From positions 62,001 to 126,000 of the forward strand of contig NZ_JADBHF010000001.1 in NCBI RefSeq assembly GCF_017808105.1: DNA of 64,000 bases, given 5' to 3'. The notes under the pieces are model-generated. The model worked only from the letters and a program-made list of their open reading frames with translations. It ran no database searches and was not told the DNA's origin. The translations under genes and the position numbers were made by a program. Positions 1 through 8,860 of this stretch are shown one piece after another (the first letter of the stretch is position 1; every line of letters starts with the position of its first letter). The stretch comes from Brevibacterium renqingii (GTDB lineage Bacteria > Actinomycetota > Actinomycetes > Actinomycetales > Brevibacteriaceae).

Positions 1-894
1 TATGTGCTCGGTATGACCGTCGTCCTCGCCGACGGCCGGGCGGTCGAGCTCGGCGGCCCCCGGCTCAAGGACGTTGCGGGCCTGCCCCTGACGAAGCTCT
101 TCGTCGGCAGCGAGGGCACGCTCGGTGTGATCACCGAGGTGACCCTGCGCCTCATCCCCGCCCAGCTGCCGCCGACGACCGTGGTCGCGATGTTCCGCAG
201 GCTCGACGACGCCACGAAGGCCGTGCTCGACATCGCCCGCGAGATGCGGCCCTCGATGCTCGAATTCATGGACCGCGCCTCGATCAACGCCGTCGAAGAC
301 GAACTGCGCATGGGTCTCGACCGTGAGGCCGAGGCGATGCTCGTCATGCAGTCCGACGAGCCCGGCGAGCATTCGGGGGTGCAGGCGGCCCGGCTGCAGG
401 AGATCTGCTCGCTCAACACGGCCTCCGAGTGCTATCTCACAGAGGACCCCGATGAGGGTGAGGCCTTCGTCACCGCCCGCCGCATCGCGATCCCCGCGGT
501 GGAGAAGAAGGGCGCGCTGCTGCTCGAGGACGTCGGGGTGCCGCTGCCGAAGCTCGGCGACCTGGTGCTCGGCATCGAGAGGATCGCCGCCGAACGCGAG
601 GTGACGATCGCCGTCATCGCCCATGCCGGCGACGGCAACACCCATCCCCTGCTCGTCCTCGATCCGAAGGACGAAGAGCAGCAGAAGCGTGCGCAGATCG
701 CCTACGGCGAGGTCATGGACCTGGCCACCGGCCTCGGCGGCACGATCACCGGCGAGCACGGCGTCGGCCGACTCAAGGCCCCTTGGCTCGCGCCCTACCT
801 CGGCGAGGACGTCATGGAGCTCAACCACCGGATCAAGCAGGCCCTCGATCCCGACAACATCTTCAACCCCGGGTCGGTGTACACAGGACTGTGA
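1..894 (+). CDS. FAD-linked oxidase, GlcD/D-lactate dehydrogenase-like (5' end missing)
   Basis: This is the C-terminal 297 residues of an FAD-linked oxidase; the reading frame is already open at base 1, so the gene begins outside the window. The GSEGTLGVITEVTLRLIP stretch near residue 40 is the end of the FAD-binding PCMH domain. The rest is the GlcD/D-LDH C-terminal cap, with the diagnostic AHAGDGNTHP near residue 210 and TGEHGVGRLK near residue 252. Family members oxidise 2-hydroxy acids such as glycolate or D-lactate and pass electrons to an acceptor or the membrane. The substrate cannot be read from this fragment. The gap to the next gene is 143 bases, so it is probably a separate transcription unit from the mevalonate operon. 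Confidence 0.88.
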   Translation, partial: YVLGMTVVLADGRAVELGGPRLKDVAGLPLTKLFVGSEGTLGVITEVTLRLIPAQLPPTTVVAMFRRLDDATKAVLDIAREMRPSMLEFMDRASINAVEDELRMGLDREAEAMLVMQSDEPGEHSGVQAARLQEICSLNTASECYLTEDPDEGEAFVTARRIAIPAVEKKGALLLEDVGVPLPKLGDLVLGIERIAAEREVTIAVIAHAGDGNTHPLLVLDPKDEEQQKRAQIAYGEVMDLATGLGGTITGEHGVGRLKAPWLAPYLGEDVMELNHRIKQALDPDNIFNPGSVYTGL

Positions 895-1037
895 GAGAGC
901 GTCCGCACCCGCAGATCATGTGATCTTCCTCGCCGCGCGGGGGTCCGAGCCGAGACCGAGGTCACCTCGTCTTCGGGATGGGCCGGGGTACGGCATATGA
1001 TGGTGGAATCATTCCACAGACCCCGAAACGCTTCTGC

Positions 1038-2009
1038 ATGCACAATTCCTCTCAGACCGATCCGCCTCCGACCGCTGCGGGCACCGCCCAGGGCTTCGCC
1101 CATGCGAAGGCGATCCTGTTCGGCGAACACGCAGTCGTCTACGGCTCGCCCGCCGTGGCCGTGCCGCTGCACGGGCTCGGGGTGCAGGCCGATATCCGCC
1201 GGTCACCCGCTCAGGAGACCCGGATCGAGAGCCAGCTCTTCTCCGGCACCGCCCAGACCGCACCCGAACCGATGGGGCCCGTCGTCGCGGGTCTGAGAGC
1301 CGCCCTCTCGGCCGTCGACGACCCCGACGCCGAGGTGGAGCTGCTCATCCGCTCAGCGATCCCGCACAGCCGGGGACTGGGGTCGAGCGCGGCCGTGGCC
1401 ACCGCCGTCGCCCGAGCCGTGGCGAACCTCGAAGCCACCGTCTTCGCCGAGGAGACCCTCCACGAGATCGTGCAGGCCGCCGAGGCCGTCGCGCACGGCC
1501 GGCCCAGCGGCATCGACGCCTGGGCCGTGGCCAAGCCCGCCCCGATCCGGTTCCAGACCGGGTGCGCCGAGACCATCGACGTGGGCGAGCGGCTCGTCTT
1601 CGTCCTCGCGGACTCCGGCCATCACGGCTCCACCGCCGAGGCGGTCGGAGGGGTCCGTGCCCGCCGCGATGCGGATCCCTCGCGCATCGGGGCGACCATC
1701 AGCCGGCTGGCCGAACTCACCGATGCCGCCGTCGACGACATCCGCTCCGGCGATCGGGTCACGATCGGCTCGCGCATGCTCGAGGCCCACGGTCTGCTCG
1801 GCGGCCTCGGGGTCTCGACCCCGACCTTGGACGCCCTCGTCGACGCAGCCACCGCGGCCGGAGCCCATGGTGCCAAGCTCACCGGCGGCGGCCTCGGCGG
1901 CTGCGTGCTGGCTCTGGCCGATGACGACGAAGCCGCCGAGGAGCTGGCGGAGGCGCTGCGCGCCGCGGGAGCACCGCGCACCTGGACGACGGAGGTCAGA
2001 CCGACATGA
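1038..2009 (+). CDS. mvk: mevalonate kinase
   Basis: GHMP-family kinase that phosphorylates mevalonate with ATP, the first kinase step of the lower mevalonate pathway. Visible motifs are the N-terminal AKAILFGEHAVVYG, the glycine/serine-rich ATP loop PHSRGLGSSAAVATA in the middle, and the C-terminal KLTGGGLGGCVLAL. I chose ATG 1038 (MHNSSQTD, 323 aa) over ATG 978, because the first 20 codons of the longer frame have no family counterpart. A TATGAT hexamer at 996-1001 would place transcription start between the two candidates, but no good -35 box is seen. It is the first gene of a six-gene chain and its stop overlaps the next start as ATGA, indicating translational coupling. Confidence 0.93.
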   Translation: MHNSSQTDPPPTAAGTAQGFAHAKAILFGEHAVVYGSPAVAVPLHGLGVQADIRRSPAQETRIESQLFSGTAQTAPEPMGPVVAGLRAALSAVDDPDAEVELLIRSAIPHSRGLGSSAAVATAVARAVANLEATVFAEETLHEIVQAAEAVAHGRPSGIDAWAVAKPAPIRFQTGCAETIDVGERLVFVLADSGHHGSTAEAVGGVRARRDADPSRIGATISRLAELTDAAVDDIRSGDRVTIGSRMLEAHGLLGGLGVSTPTLDALVDAATAAGAHGAKLTGGGLGGCVLALADDDEAAEELAEALRAAGAPRTWTTEVRPT

Positions 2010-2980
2010 GAACGACGACGGCGCGGGCCTACCCGAACATCGCCCTGGTCAAGTACTGGGGCAAAGCCGATGAGGACCTGATCCTGCCCGCAGCCGGCAG
2101 CCTCTCGCTGACCCTCGACGAGTTCGCGACGACGACCACGGTCACCCCGGCCCCGGGCGCCGAGGCTGATGTCCTCGAACTCGACGGCGGCCTCGCCGAT
2201 GCCGGTCAGACCGCACGCATCTCGGATTTCCTCGACCACGTGCGCGTCCTGGCCGGACGTGATGACCGGGTCCTCGTCCGTTCCCGCAATTCGGTGCCCA
2301 CCGGCGCCGGCCTGGCCTCCTCGGCCTCGGGATTCGCGGCTCTGGCCACCGCCGCGGCCGCAGCCTTCGACCTCGACCTCGGCAGCCGCGACCTCAGCCG
2401 GCTGGCCCGCCTCGGCTCCGGCTCCGCCTGCCGCTCCATCGCCGAGGGCATGGCCGTCTGGCATGCCGGCGACGACGCGTCCTCCTTCGCCGAATCCGTC
2501 GCCGCCCCGGACATGCGGATGATCATCGTCACTGTCGACCGGGCGCGCAAGGCAGTGTCCTCCCGCGAGGCGATGCGGCTGACGGCCGCCACCTCCCCGT
2601 TCTACCCCGGCTGGGTGTCCTCGACCGAGGACTACCTGCAGCAGATGCTCGCCGCCTGCCGCGCGGGCGACTTCACCCGCATCGGCGAGATCACCGAATC
2701 CCACGCCCTGCGCATGCACGGGCTCATCCAGTCCACCGTGCCCCCGATCCGCTTCCTCAATCCGACCAGCCATGCGATCTTCGATGCCGTGGCCGAGGCG
2801 CGCGAGCAGGGGCTCGAGGCCTATTCCACCGCCGATGCCGGCCCGAACGTCGCCGTCATCGTCCGGCCCCATGAGGCCGAGGCGCTGGCGGGCAGGCTCA
2901 CCGCGTTCGGCGATGTGCGCATCGTCGGCCCCGGGCCCGGCGCCCACCTGCTCACCGCGGACGAAGGCGGCCGGGCATGA
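2006..2980 (+). CDS. mvaD: diphosphomevalonate decarboxylase
   Basis: Converts mevalonate 5-diphosphate to isopentenyl diphosphate with ATP-driven decarboxylation. The 324-residue protein opens with the family signature ARAYPNIALVKYWGKADE, followed by PAAGSLSLTLD and the GHMP loop PTGAGLASSASGFAALA near residue 95. The SGSACRSIAEGMAVW segment and the late DAGPNVAVI motif near residue 277 are also typical. Length matches the family. It overlaps mvk by four bases and pmk by four bases (ATGA at both ends), so the three enzymes that consume mevalonate are translationally coupled. In sequence order this is the last reaction before IPP although the gene sits second, as in known actinobacterial mevalonate clusters. 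Confidence 0.95.
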   Translation: MRTTTARAYPNIALVKYWGKADEDLILPAAGSLSLTLDEFATTTTVTPAPGAEADVLELDGGLADAGQTARISDFLDHVRVLAGRDDRVLVRSRNSVPTGAGLASSASGFAALATAAAAAFDLDLGSRDLSRLARLGSGSACRSIAEGMAVWHAGDDASSFAESVAAPDMRMIIVTVDRARKAVSSREAMRLTAATSPFYPGWVSSTEDYLQQMLAACRAGDFTRIGEITESHALRMHGLIQSTVPPIRFLNPTSHAIFDAVAEAREQGLEAYSTADAGPNVAVIVRPHEAEALAGRLTAFGDVRIVGPGPGAHLLTADEGGRA

Positions 2981-4071
2981 TCGTCACCCGGGCGCCCGGA
3001 AAGCTGTTCATCGCCGGTGAGTACGCCGTCGTCTCTCCGGCGGAGCCGGCCGTGCTCGTGGCCGTCGACCGGTGCATCACGGTGCGGCTGACCGAGAGCG
3101 AGAACGCCGGACGCATCCATTCCTCCGAATACGGTCGAGCCCCGCTGGTGTGGCGGCGGGAGCAGGGCGGCGAGGCCATCGTCGTCGAGCACCGGCCCGC
3201 CGACTACGTGCTCTCGGCGATCTCGACCGTCGAGGAGCTGTGCGCCTCCCGCGGCGCCTCCCCCCGCTACTTCGATCTCGACATCTCCAGCGAACTCGAC
3301 GACGCCGACGGCCGGAAGTTCGGGCTCGGATCCTCGGCTGCGGTGACCGTGGCCACCGTGGCCGCCCTCGACGAGTTCTACGCCCTCGGCCTCAGCGCCG
3401 CCGAACGCTTCAAGCTCGCCCTGCTCGCGACCATCGCGATCGCCCCCAACGCCTCGGGCGGGGATCTGGCCGCGAGCACCTTCGGCGGCTGGATCCGCTA
3501 CTCCTCCCCCGACCGTGCGGCGCTGCGCGCCCATCGCGAGGCCCATGGGGTCGCCTCGGCGCTCGAGTGCAGCGAATGGGCGGGCTCCGGGGTCAGGCGG
3601 ATCACCCCGCCGGAGTCCCTGCGGCTGCTCGTCGGCTGGACGGGATCACCGGCCTCGACCGAGCACCTCGTCAAACGCGTGCACACACCGGGCGAGGCCA
3701 AACCGCGCCCCTTCACCTCCTTCGCCGCCGAGTCCCGCAGCCTCGTCGACGACCTCGTGGCCGCCTGCGACGCCGACGATCCCGAGAAGGCGCTCGAGAC
3801 CATCCGTGCGGCCCGCACGCTGCTCCAGCGCCTCGGCGAATCCTCCGGCAGCCTCATCGAGACCGAGGCGCTGGAGCACCTGTGCGAGATCGCCGAGGCC
3901 CACGGTGCGGCCGCGAAGCCCTCGGGCGCCGGCGGCGGGGACTGCGGCATCGCCCTGACCCGGGAGGTCTCCGGCACCACAGAGGCCATCCTGACCGGCT
4001 GGGCCGCCCACGGCATCCGGCACCTCGGCCTCGGCACCCACCGAGAGGAAGGCGATATCGATGAGTTCTGA
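2977..4071 (+). CDS. mvaK2: phosphomevalonate kinase
   Basis: GHMP kinase that phosphorylates 5-phosphomevalonate to the diphosphate. The 364-aa protein begins directly with APGKLFIAGEYAVVSP, the N-terminal motif of phosphomevalonate kinases. The ATP loop KFGLGSSAAVTVATVAAL lies near residue 112, and the C-terminal SGAGGGDCGIALT lies near residue 312. Also characteristic are NASGGDLAASTFGGWIRYSSP near residue 158 and GWTGSPASTEHLV near residue 221. Start and end overlap the flanking genes (ATGA with mvaD; 11 bases with fni). The specific assignment as PMK rather than mevalonate kinase rests on the DLAASTFGGW block and on operon position. Confidence 0.93.
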   Translation: MIVTRAPGKLFIAGEYAVVSPAEPAVLVAVDRCITVRLTESENAGRIHSSEYGRAPLVWRREQGGEAIVVEHRPADYVLSAISTVEELCASRGASPRYFDLDISSELDDADGRKFGLGSSAAVTVATVAALDEFYALGLSAAERFKLALLATIAIAPNASGGDLAASTFGGWIRYSSPDRAALRAHREAHGVASALECSEWAGSGVRRITPPESLRLLVGWTGSPASTEHLVKRVHTPGEAKPRPFTSFAAESRSLVDDLVAACDADDPEKALETIRAARTLLQRLGESSGSLIETEALEHLCEIAEAHGAAAKPSGAGGGDCGIALTREVSGTTEAILTGWAAHGIRHLGLGTHREEGDIDEF

Positions 4072-5206
4072 GACCCCTGGGGCCTCGACCTCCCGCGCCG
4101 CGCGCAAGGACGACCATGTGCGCCTGGCCTCGGCCCAGCAGACCGAGGGGCCGCGGCGCACGGACTTCGACGACCTCGAGTTCGTCCACCACGCCCTGGA
4201 CGGCACCAGTCCCGAGAGGGTGGACCTGTCCGTGACCCTCGGTGACTGGACCTGGCCGACCCCCTTCTACGTCAACGGCATGACCGGCGGCACCGAGACG
4301 ACCGCGAAGATCAACCGGGATCTGGCCATCGCCGCCGCCGAGACGGGCCTGCCCATGGCCTGCGGTTCGATGAGCGTGGCCCTCGACGACGACCAGGCCG
4401 CGAAGGGCTTCACCGTCATCCGTGAGGAGAACCCGAACGGCTTCGTCATGGGCAATCTCGGTGCCGGTCGCAGCGCCGAGGACGCCCGCCGTGCCGTCGA
4501 GCTGCTGGGCGCCGATGCCCTGCAGATCCACGTCAACCCCGTGCAGGAGACCGCGATGCCCGAGGGCACCCGGGACTTCTCCGAATGGCTCGGCGGCCTC
4601 GCCGAGATCGTCGCGGCCTGCCCTGTGCCGGTCATCGTCAAGGAGGTCGGCTTCGGGCTCAGCCGCCGCACGCTGACGCGGCTGTCCGAGATCGGCGTCG
4701 GATTCGCCGATGTCTCCGGTGCCGGCGGCACGGACTTCCTGCGCATCGAGAACGATCGGGCCGGCGCACACGACTTCTCGATGCTCACCGGCTTCGGACA
4801 GTCGGCCCTGGCCTGCCTGCTCGACGCCCCACCCGCCTGGACCAACCCACCCGCCGGAACCGCCGACAGCGAACCGGCCCCCGTGCTGCTCGCCTCCGGC
4901 GGGGTCCGCAACCCCTATGACGTCGTCAAGGCGCTGGCCTGCGGGGCCCGGGCCGTCGGAGTCGCCGGCACCTTCCTGCAGACCGTGCTCGATCATGGTC
5001 CGGCGGGGCTCGTCGAGCTCATCCGCACCTGGCAGACTCAGACGAGGGCGCTGTTCGCCCTGCTCGGTGCGCAGCGGTCCACCGATCTCACGGGCACGGA
5101 TCTGCTCGTGCGGGGCCGCCTCGGCGAGTTCTGCCGCCTGCGCGGAATCGACGTCGTCGCCCTGGCGCACCGCACCGATGTCCATTCGAGGAGGAATCAG
5201 CAGTGA
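4061..5206 (+). CDS. fni: isopentenyl-diphosphate delta-isomerase, type 2 (FMN-dependent)
   Basis: Interconverts IPP and DMAPP using reduced FMN; unrelated to the type 1 Idi fold. The 381-residue TIM-barrel protein shows DFDDLEFVHHALDGTSP at the N-terminus, FYVNGMTGGTETTAKINRDLA, ACGSMSVALDD, LQIHVNPVQETAMPEG near residue 150, VIVKEVGFGLSR, DVSGAGGTDFLRIEN, and the phosphate-binding ASGGVRNPYDVVKALACGA near residue 280. All are family hallmarks. It starts 11 bases inside pmk and its stop overlaps the GTG start of the reductase, so translation is coupled throughout. Presence of the type 2 isomerase alongside bacterial mevalonate enzymes is the usual combination. Confidence 0.95.
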   Translation: MSSETPGASTSRAARKDDHVRLASAQQTEGPRRTDFDDLEFVHHALDGTSPERVDLSVTLGDWTWPTPFYVNGMTGGTETTAKINRDLAIAAAETGLPMACGSMSVALDDDQAAKGFTVIREENPNGFVMGNLGAGRSAEDARRAVELLGADALQIHVNPVQETAMPEGTRDFSEWLGGLAEIVAACPVPVIVKEVGFGLSRRTLTRLSEIGVGFADVSGAGGTDFLRIENDRAGAHDFSMLTGFGQSALACLLDAPPAWTNPPAGTADSEPAPVLLASGGVRNPYDVVKALACGARAVGVAGTFLQTVLDHGPAGLVELIRTWQTQTRALFALLGAQRSTDLTGTDLLVRGRLGEFCRLRGIDVVALAHRTDVHSRRNQQ

Positions 5207-6270
5207 ATCAGCAGACCACGATCACCGGGATCCCGACCACCTGGGTCGGTCCCCTGCGGGTCAGCGGCGAAGCGCTGGTCCCGGCGGGCACCCACACCGA
5301 GGTGGCCGTGCCCCTGGCGACCTACGAGACCCCGCTGTGGCCCTCCGTCGGTCGAGGAGCCTCGATCTCACGCGAGATCGACGGCGGCATCCGCACCGTC
5401 ATCGTCGATGAGCGGATGACCCGGTCCGTCCTCTTCGTGGCCGAATCGGCCATCGGCGCCGAGGCGGCCGCCCAGACGATCCGCCACCGTATGCCGGAAC
5501 TCGAGGAGCTCGTGGCCGCCGGCAGCGCCCATGCCCGGCTCATCGAGATCCACCCGGAGATCGTGGGCAATCTGCTCTTCGTCCGCTTCGCCTTCCGGAC
5601 CAACGACGCTTCGGGCCACAATATGGTCACCCAGGCCTCGGACACGCTCATGGAGCGCATCCTGTCCTGGAAGCTCGGACTCGACTACGGATCGGTCTCG
5701 GGCAACTACTGCTCGGACAAGAAAGCCACCGCGGTCAACGGGATCCTCGGACGCGGACGCAATGTCGTCGCCGAGATCCTGCTGCCCCACGAGGTCGTCG
5801 AGCGCCGCCTGCGCTCGAGCGCGGAGAAGATGGCCGAGATCGTCATCCGCAAGAACCTCGTCGGCTCGACCATCGCCGGTGCCCTGCGCTCGGCGAACGC
5901 ACACTATGCGAACATGCTGCTCGCCTTCTATCTGGCCACCGGCCAGGACGCGGCGAACATCGTCGAGGGCTCCCAGGGCATCACCTATGCGGAGAACCGT
6001 CCCGAGGGACTGTACTTCTCGACCACGCTGCCCCACCTCATCGTCGGCACCGTCGGCAACGGCAAGGACCTGCCGCACGTGGACGAGGCGCTGGAGCGGC
6101 TGGGCTGCCGCGACGACCGCGAGCCGGGGGCCAACTCCCGCCGCCTGGCCGCGCTCATGGCCGCCACCGTGCTCTGCGGCGAGCTGTCCCTGCTCGCCGC
6201 GCAGACGAATCCCGGCGAGCTCATGGCCACCCACATCGAGATGGAACGCAGAGAGGACGGCGAGGCATGA
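5203..6270 (+). CDS. mvaA: hydroxymethylglutaryl-CoA reductase
   Basis: Reduces HMG-CoA to mevalonate, the committed step. The 355-aa protein resembles the NADPH-dependent class I-like enzyme of actinobacterial mevalonate clusters. Visible features are VPLATYETPLWPSVGRGA with the catalytic Glu near residue 47, NMVTQASDTLMERIL, CSDKKATAVNGILGRGR with the catalytic Lys near residue 170, GQDAANIVEGSQ with the Asp near residue 248, and the C-terminal LMATHIEME containing the general-acid His near residue 348. The start is GTG, overlapping the fni stop as GTGA, with GAGGAGG about eight bases upstream. It overlaps mvaS by four bases. Confidence 0.94.
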   Translation: MNQQTTITGIPTTWVGPLRVSGEALVPAGTHTEVAVPLATYETPLWPSVGRGASISREIDGGIRTVIVDERMTRSVLFVAESAIGAEAAAQTIRHRMPELEELVAAGSAHARLIEIHPEIVGNLLFVRFAFRTNDASGHNMVTQASDTLMERILSWKLGLDYGSVSGNYCSDKKATAVNGILGRGRNVVAEILLPHEVVERRLRSSAEKMAEIVIRKNLVGSTIAGALRSANAHYANMLLAFYLATGQDAANIVEGSQGITYAENRPEGLYFSTTLPHLIVGTVGNGKDLPHVDEALERLGCRDDREPGANSRRLAALMAATVLCGELSLLAAQTNPGELMATHIEMERREDGEA

Positions 6271-7481
6271 GTGCGATCGGCATCGACGACATCGAGTTGG
6301 CCACCACCCATCATGTGGTCAGGCTCGAGGACTTCGCCGAGGCGAACGGGACCGATCCGGACAAGTTCCGCCTCGGCCTCGGCCAGGACGAGTTCAGCGT
6401 CCCGGCCCCCGACGAGGACATCGTCACCATGGCCGCGGCCGCGGCCGCACCGATCGTCGAGCGCTGCGGCACCGAGGGTCTGCGGACCCTCATCGTCGCC
6501 ACGGAGTCGGGCACCGATCAGTCGAAGGCCGCGGGAATGGCCGTGCACAGACTGCTCGGGCTGCCTTCGCGCATGCGCGTCGTCGAGATGAAGGAAGCCT
6601 GCTATTCGGCCACGGCGGCCCTGCAGGCTGCCGTCGGCATCGTCACCCGCTCGCCCGACCAGCGCGTGCTCGTCATCGCCGCGGACGTCGCCCGCTATGA
6701 GCTCGACTCCCCCGGTGAGCCCACGCAGGGAGCCGGGGCCGTGGCGATGCTCGTGACCGCCGAACCGCGGCTGCTCGAGATCGAGCCGCTCTCGGGTCTG
6801 AACTCGGCAGATGTCGACGACTTCTGGCGGCCGAACGATTCGACCACGGCGATCGTCGACGGCGCGCTGTCCGTCACCGCCTACCTCGATGCGCTGACCG
6901 GCGCCTGGACGGATCTGCAGGAGCAGGGAGGACCGGCCATCGATGAGATCGACCGCATCCTCTACCACCAGCCGTTCACGAAGATGGCGAAGAAGGCCCA
7001 GCTCCACCTCGCGGGACTGACAGGAGTCGAACTCGACGACCGGATCGTCGCGAGCCCCGCAGACTCAGCAGGCGAAGGACCTGCAGGCGAAGGCCCGCGG
7101 GACACGGGGCTGGCGACGAGCACCCTGTACAACCGCCGCCTCGGCAATTCGTACACGGCCTCGCTCTACGCCGGCCTGTGCTCACTGCTCGACCACGACG
7201 AGGATCTCGCGGGCAAGCGCATCGGGCTCTTCAGCTACGGATCGGGCAGCGTCGGCGAATTCCTCACCGGACGCGTCGTGCCCGGCTATGAGCGGCACGG
7301 ACGTGTGCAGGCCGTGACCGAGGCCCTCGATGCGCGGGTGCCGCTGTCGATGACCGACTACCGCGCACTCCACGCGGCCGAGCTGCCCAGCTCCGAGGAC
7401 CACACGACGCCGCGCGTGAGCACCGGAGAATTCCGCTTCGCCGGCATCCGCGGACGCGCCCGCCTCTACGAACGCGCCTGA
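6267..7481 (+). CDS. mvaS: hydroxymethylglutaryl-CoA synthase
   Basis: Condenses acetyl-CoA and acetoacetyl-CoA to HMG-CoA. This thiolase-superfamily protein of 404 aa carries the nucleophilic Cys112 in MKEACYSATAALQAA. The acidic/His pair is expected from LIVATESGTDQSK near residue 73 and from LYHQPFTKMAKKA near residue 233 (catalytic His). The SYGSGSVGEFLTG block near residue 322 is the conserved C-terminal loop. It is the last gene of the operon and is followed about 60 bases later by a strong hairpin. No acetoacetyl-CoA thiolase gene is present in the window, so that first step must be encoded elsewhere. Confidence 0.94.
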   Translation: MSAIGIDDIELATTHHVVRLEDFAEANGTDPDKFRLGLGQDEFSVPAPDEDIVTMAAAAAAPIVERCGTEGLRTLIVATESGTDQSKAAGMAVHRLLGLPSRMRVVEMKEACYSATAALQAAVGIVTRSPDQRVLVIAADVARYELDSPGEPTQGAGAVAMLVTAEPRLLEIEPLSGLNSADVDDFWRPNDSTTAIVDGALSVTAYLDALTGAWTDLQEQGGPAIDEIDRILYHQPFTKMAKKAQLHLAGLTGVELDDRIVASPADSAGEGPAGEGPRDTGLATSTLYNRRLGNSYTASLYAGLCSLLDHDEDLAGKRIGLFSYGSGSVGEFLTGRVVPGYERHGRVQAVTEALDARVPLSMTDYRALHAAELPSSEDHTTPRVSTGEFRFAGIRGRARLYERA

Positions 7482-7542
7482 AGCGGCGCCGGCAGCGCAA
7501 GGCGTCGACCGCGCGCCGGCAGCCGCTGGCAGCCGGGCACGA

Positions 7543-7587
7543 AGAAGCCCCTCATCCGACTTTCTCAGGTCCGGATGAGGGGCTTCT
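7543..7587. terminator. bidirectional hairpin between mvaS and tRNA-Leu
   Basis: Perfect 16-bp inverted repeat, 7543-7558 pairing with 7572-7587, with a 13-base loop. It lies between two convergent units (the mevalonate operon on plus and tRNA-Leu on minus) and can terminate both. Short T-rich stretches flank it but there is no long U tract. Confidence 0.8.
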
Positions 7588-7596
7588 CGTTCGCTG

Positions 7597-7680
<84 letters not shown>

Positions 7681-7987
7681 GAACAGAGAAGACTCTAGCA
7701 TCCGTGCGGGCGAAACATGAAACCGAAGACCGCGAAACCGCCCAAACGTGTCGACCCTCACATCTCGGCAGGCTCCACGCCCCCGCCGTCTTCCCTGGAC
7801 GCGGGCCGGGAATCCGAGCACAGCTTGGCCCCGAGAACACGCGTGACGTGAGTTGAGAGCCTCACCGCGTTAGGATTGGGTGTTGATGTGCCCAGACTGT
7901 GCTCGGCCGGGACCGCCTGGTCAGGGACCACAGCGATGCGTGGCGAACGGTTCGTCTACGAACGGCAACACCTGATGAGGAGGTGCC
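7681..7987. other. intergenic region upstream of fhaA
   Basis: 307 bases without a gene. It must hold the divergent promoters for tRNA-Leu (minus) and the fhaA operon (plus). A TAGGAT hexamer at 7871-7876 is a possible -10 for fhaA, but I see no convincing -35 at the right spacing. A strong GAGGAGGT ribosome binding site sits just before the fhaA ATG. Confidence 0.4.
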
Positions 7988-8860
7988 ATGGGGATACTCG
8001 ATCGCTTCGAGAAGGGGCTGGAGAACGTCGTCAACGGCGCCTTCGCCAAGGCCTTCCGCTCACAGGTCGAACCCGTCGAACTCGCCGGCGCGCTGCGTCG
8101 CGAGGCCGACAACAAGGCCGCCGTGGTCTCCCGCGGCCGCACGCTGACGGCCAATCACTACGTCATCGAGCTCTCCCCGACCGATCATGAGCGCCTCTCC
8201 GGACTCGAGTCCGAGCTGCGCTCCGACCTGAGACAGGTCATCGGCGATCACGCCGTCGAGCAGGCCTACAGCTTCGTCGGCCCCGTGTCCGTCGAATTCG
8301 CCCTCGCCGACGACCTCGACACGGGCATGTACCGCGTCGTGTCCTCGACCGAGCGCCCCGACGGCTCCCCGGCCGCGCAGCCGGCCAACCGCGGCGGCTA
8401 CGACCCCGTCTCCCGGGCCAATCCGATCGTCGGCGAGTCACCGAACTCCGGGGCCCGACCCGCGGCGCCGCGCCGCAGCGCCGAACCGGCCCGACCGGCC
8501 ACCTCCTCACGCCCGAATCCCACTGTCCGCCCGGCCGCGCACGAACCGCCGCCGCGCAGCCGCACCATCGAGGCCAGCGTGAGCATCGACGGTCGCACGC
8601 AGATGCTGCGTCAGGGGACGAACACCTTCGGCCGCTCCTCGTCGAGCTCTGACTTCGTCATCGACGATCCGGGCGTCTCCCGCCGCCACTTCGAGATCAT
8701 CGTCGAAGGCGACCACGCCGTGGCCAATGACCTCGGTTCGACGAACGGCACGCTCCTGCACGGACGCAAGCTCACCTCAGCGAACCTGGCCGATGGCGAC
8801 GTCCTGCTCGCCGGTGAGGCCGAAGTCCACTATCACGAGAGCGAGCGGGACGCCCAGTGA
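7988..8860 (+). CDS. fhaA: FHA domain protein FhaA
   Basis: Cytoplasmic phosphothreonine-reading adaptor of the Ser/Thr kinase network. The N-terminal roughly 118 residues (GILDRFEKGLENVVNGAFAK onward) are the FhaA-specific DUF3662 domain. A proline/arginine-rich linker follows, then a C-terminal FHA domain from about residue 195 to 288 with FGRSSSSSDFVIDDPGVSRR, the HFEI strand and the LGSTNGT loop that bind pThr. In mycobacteria FhaA binds the phosphorylated pseudokinase domain of MviN and slows peptidoglycan synthesis; the equivalent partner here is probably the gene at 59861-62302. It is the first gene of an operon running to pknA; the stop overlaps the next GTG start (GTGA). Confidence 0.93.
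   Translation: MGILDRFEKGLENVVNGAFAKAFRSQVEPVELAGALRREADNKAAVVSRGRTLTANHYVIELSPTDHERLSGLESELRSDLRQVIGDHAVEQAYSFVGPVSVEFALADDLDTGMYRVVSSTERPDGSPAAQPANRGGYDPVSRANPIVGESPNSGARPAAPRRSAEPARPATSSRPNPTVRPAAHEPPPRSRTIEASVSIDGRTQMLRQGTNTFGRSSSSSDFVIDDPGVSRRHFEIIVEGDHAVANDLGSTNGTLLHGRKLTSANLADGDVLLAGEAEVHYHESERDAQ

Noticed and set aside
978..1037. Longer start for mevalonate kinase at ATG 978
   Set aside because: The 20 extra residues have no family counterpart and a TATGAT promoter-like hexamer lies at 996-1001, inside the putative extension.
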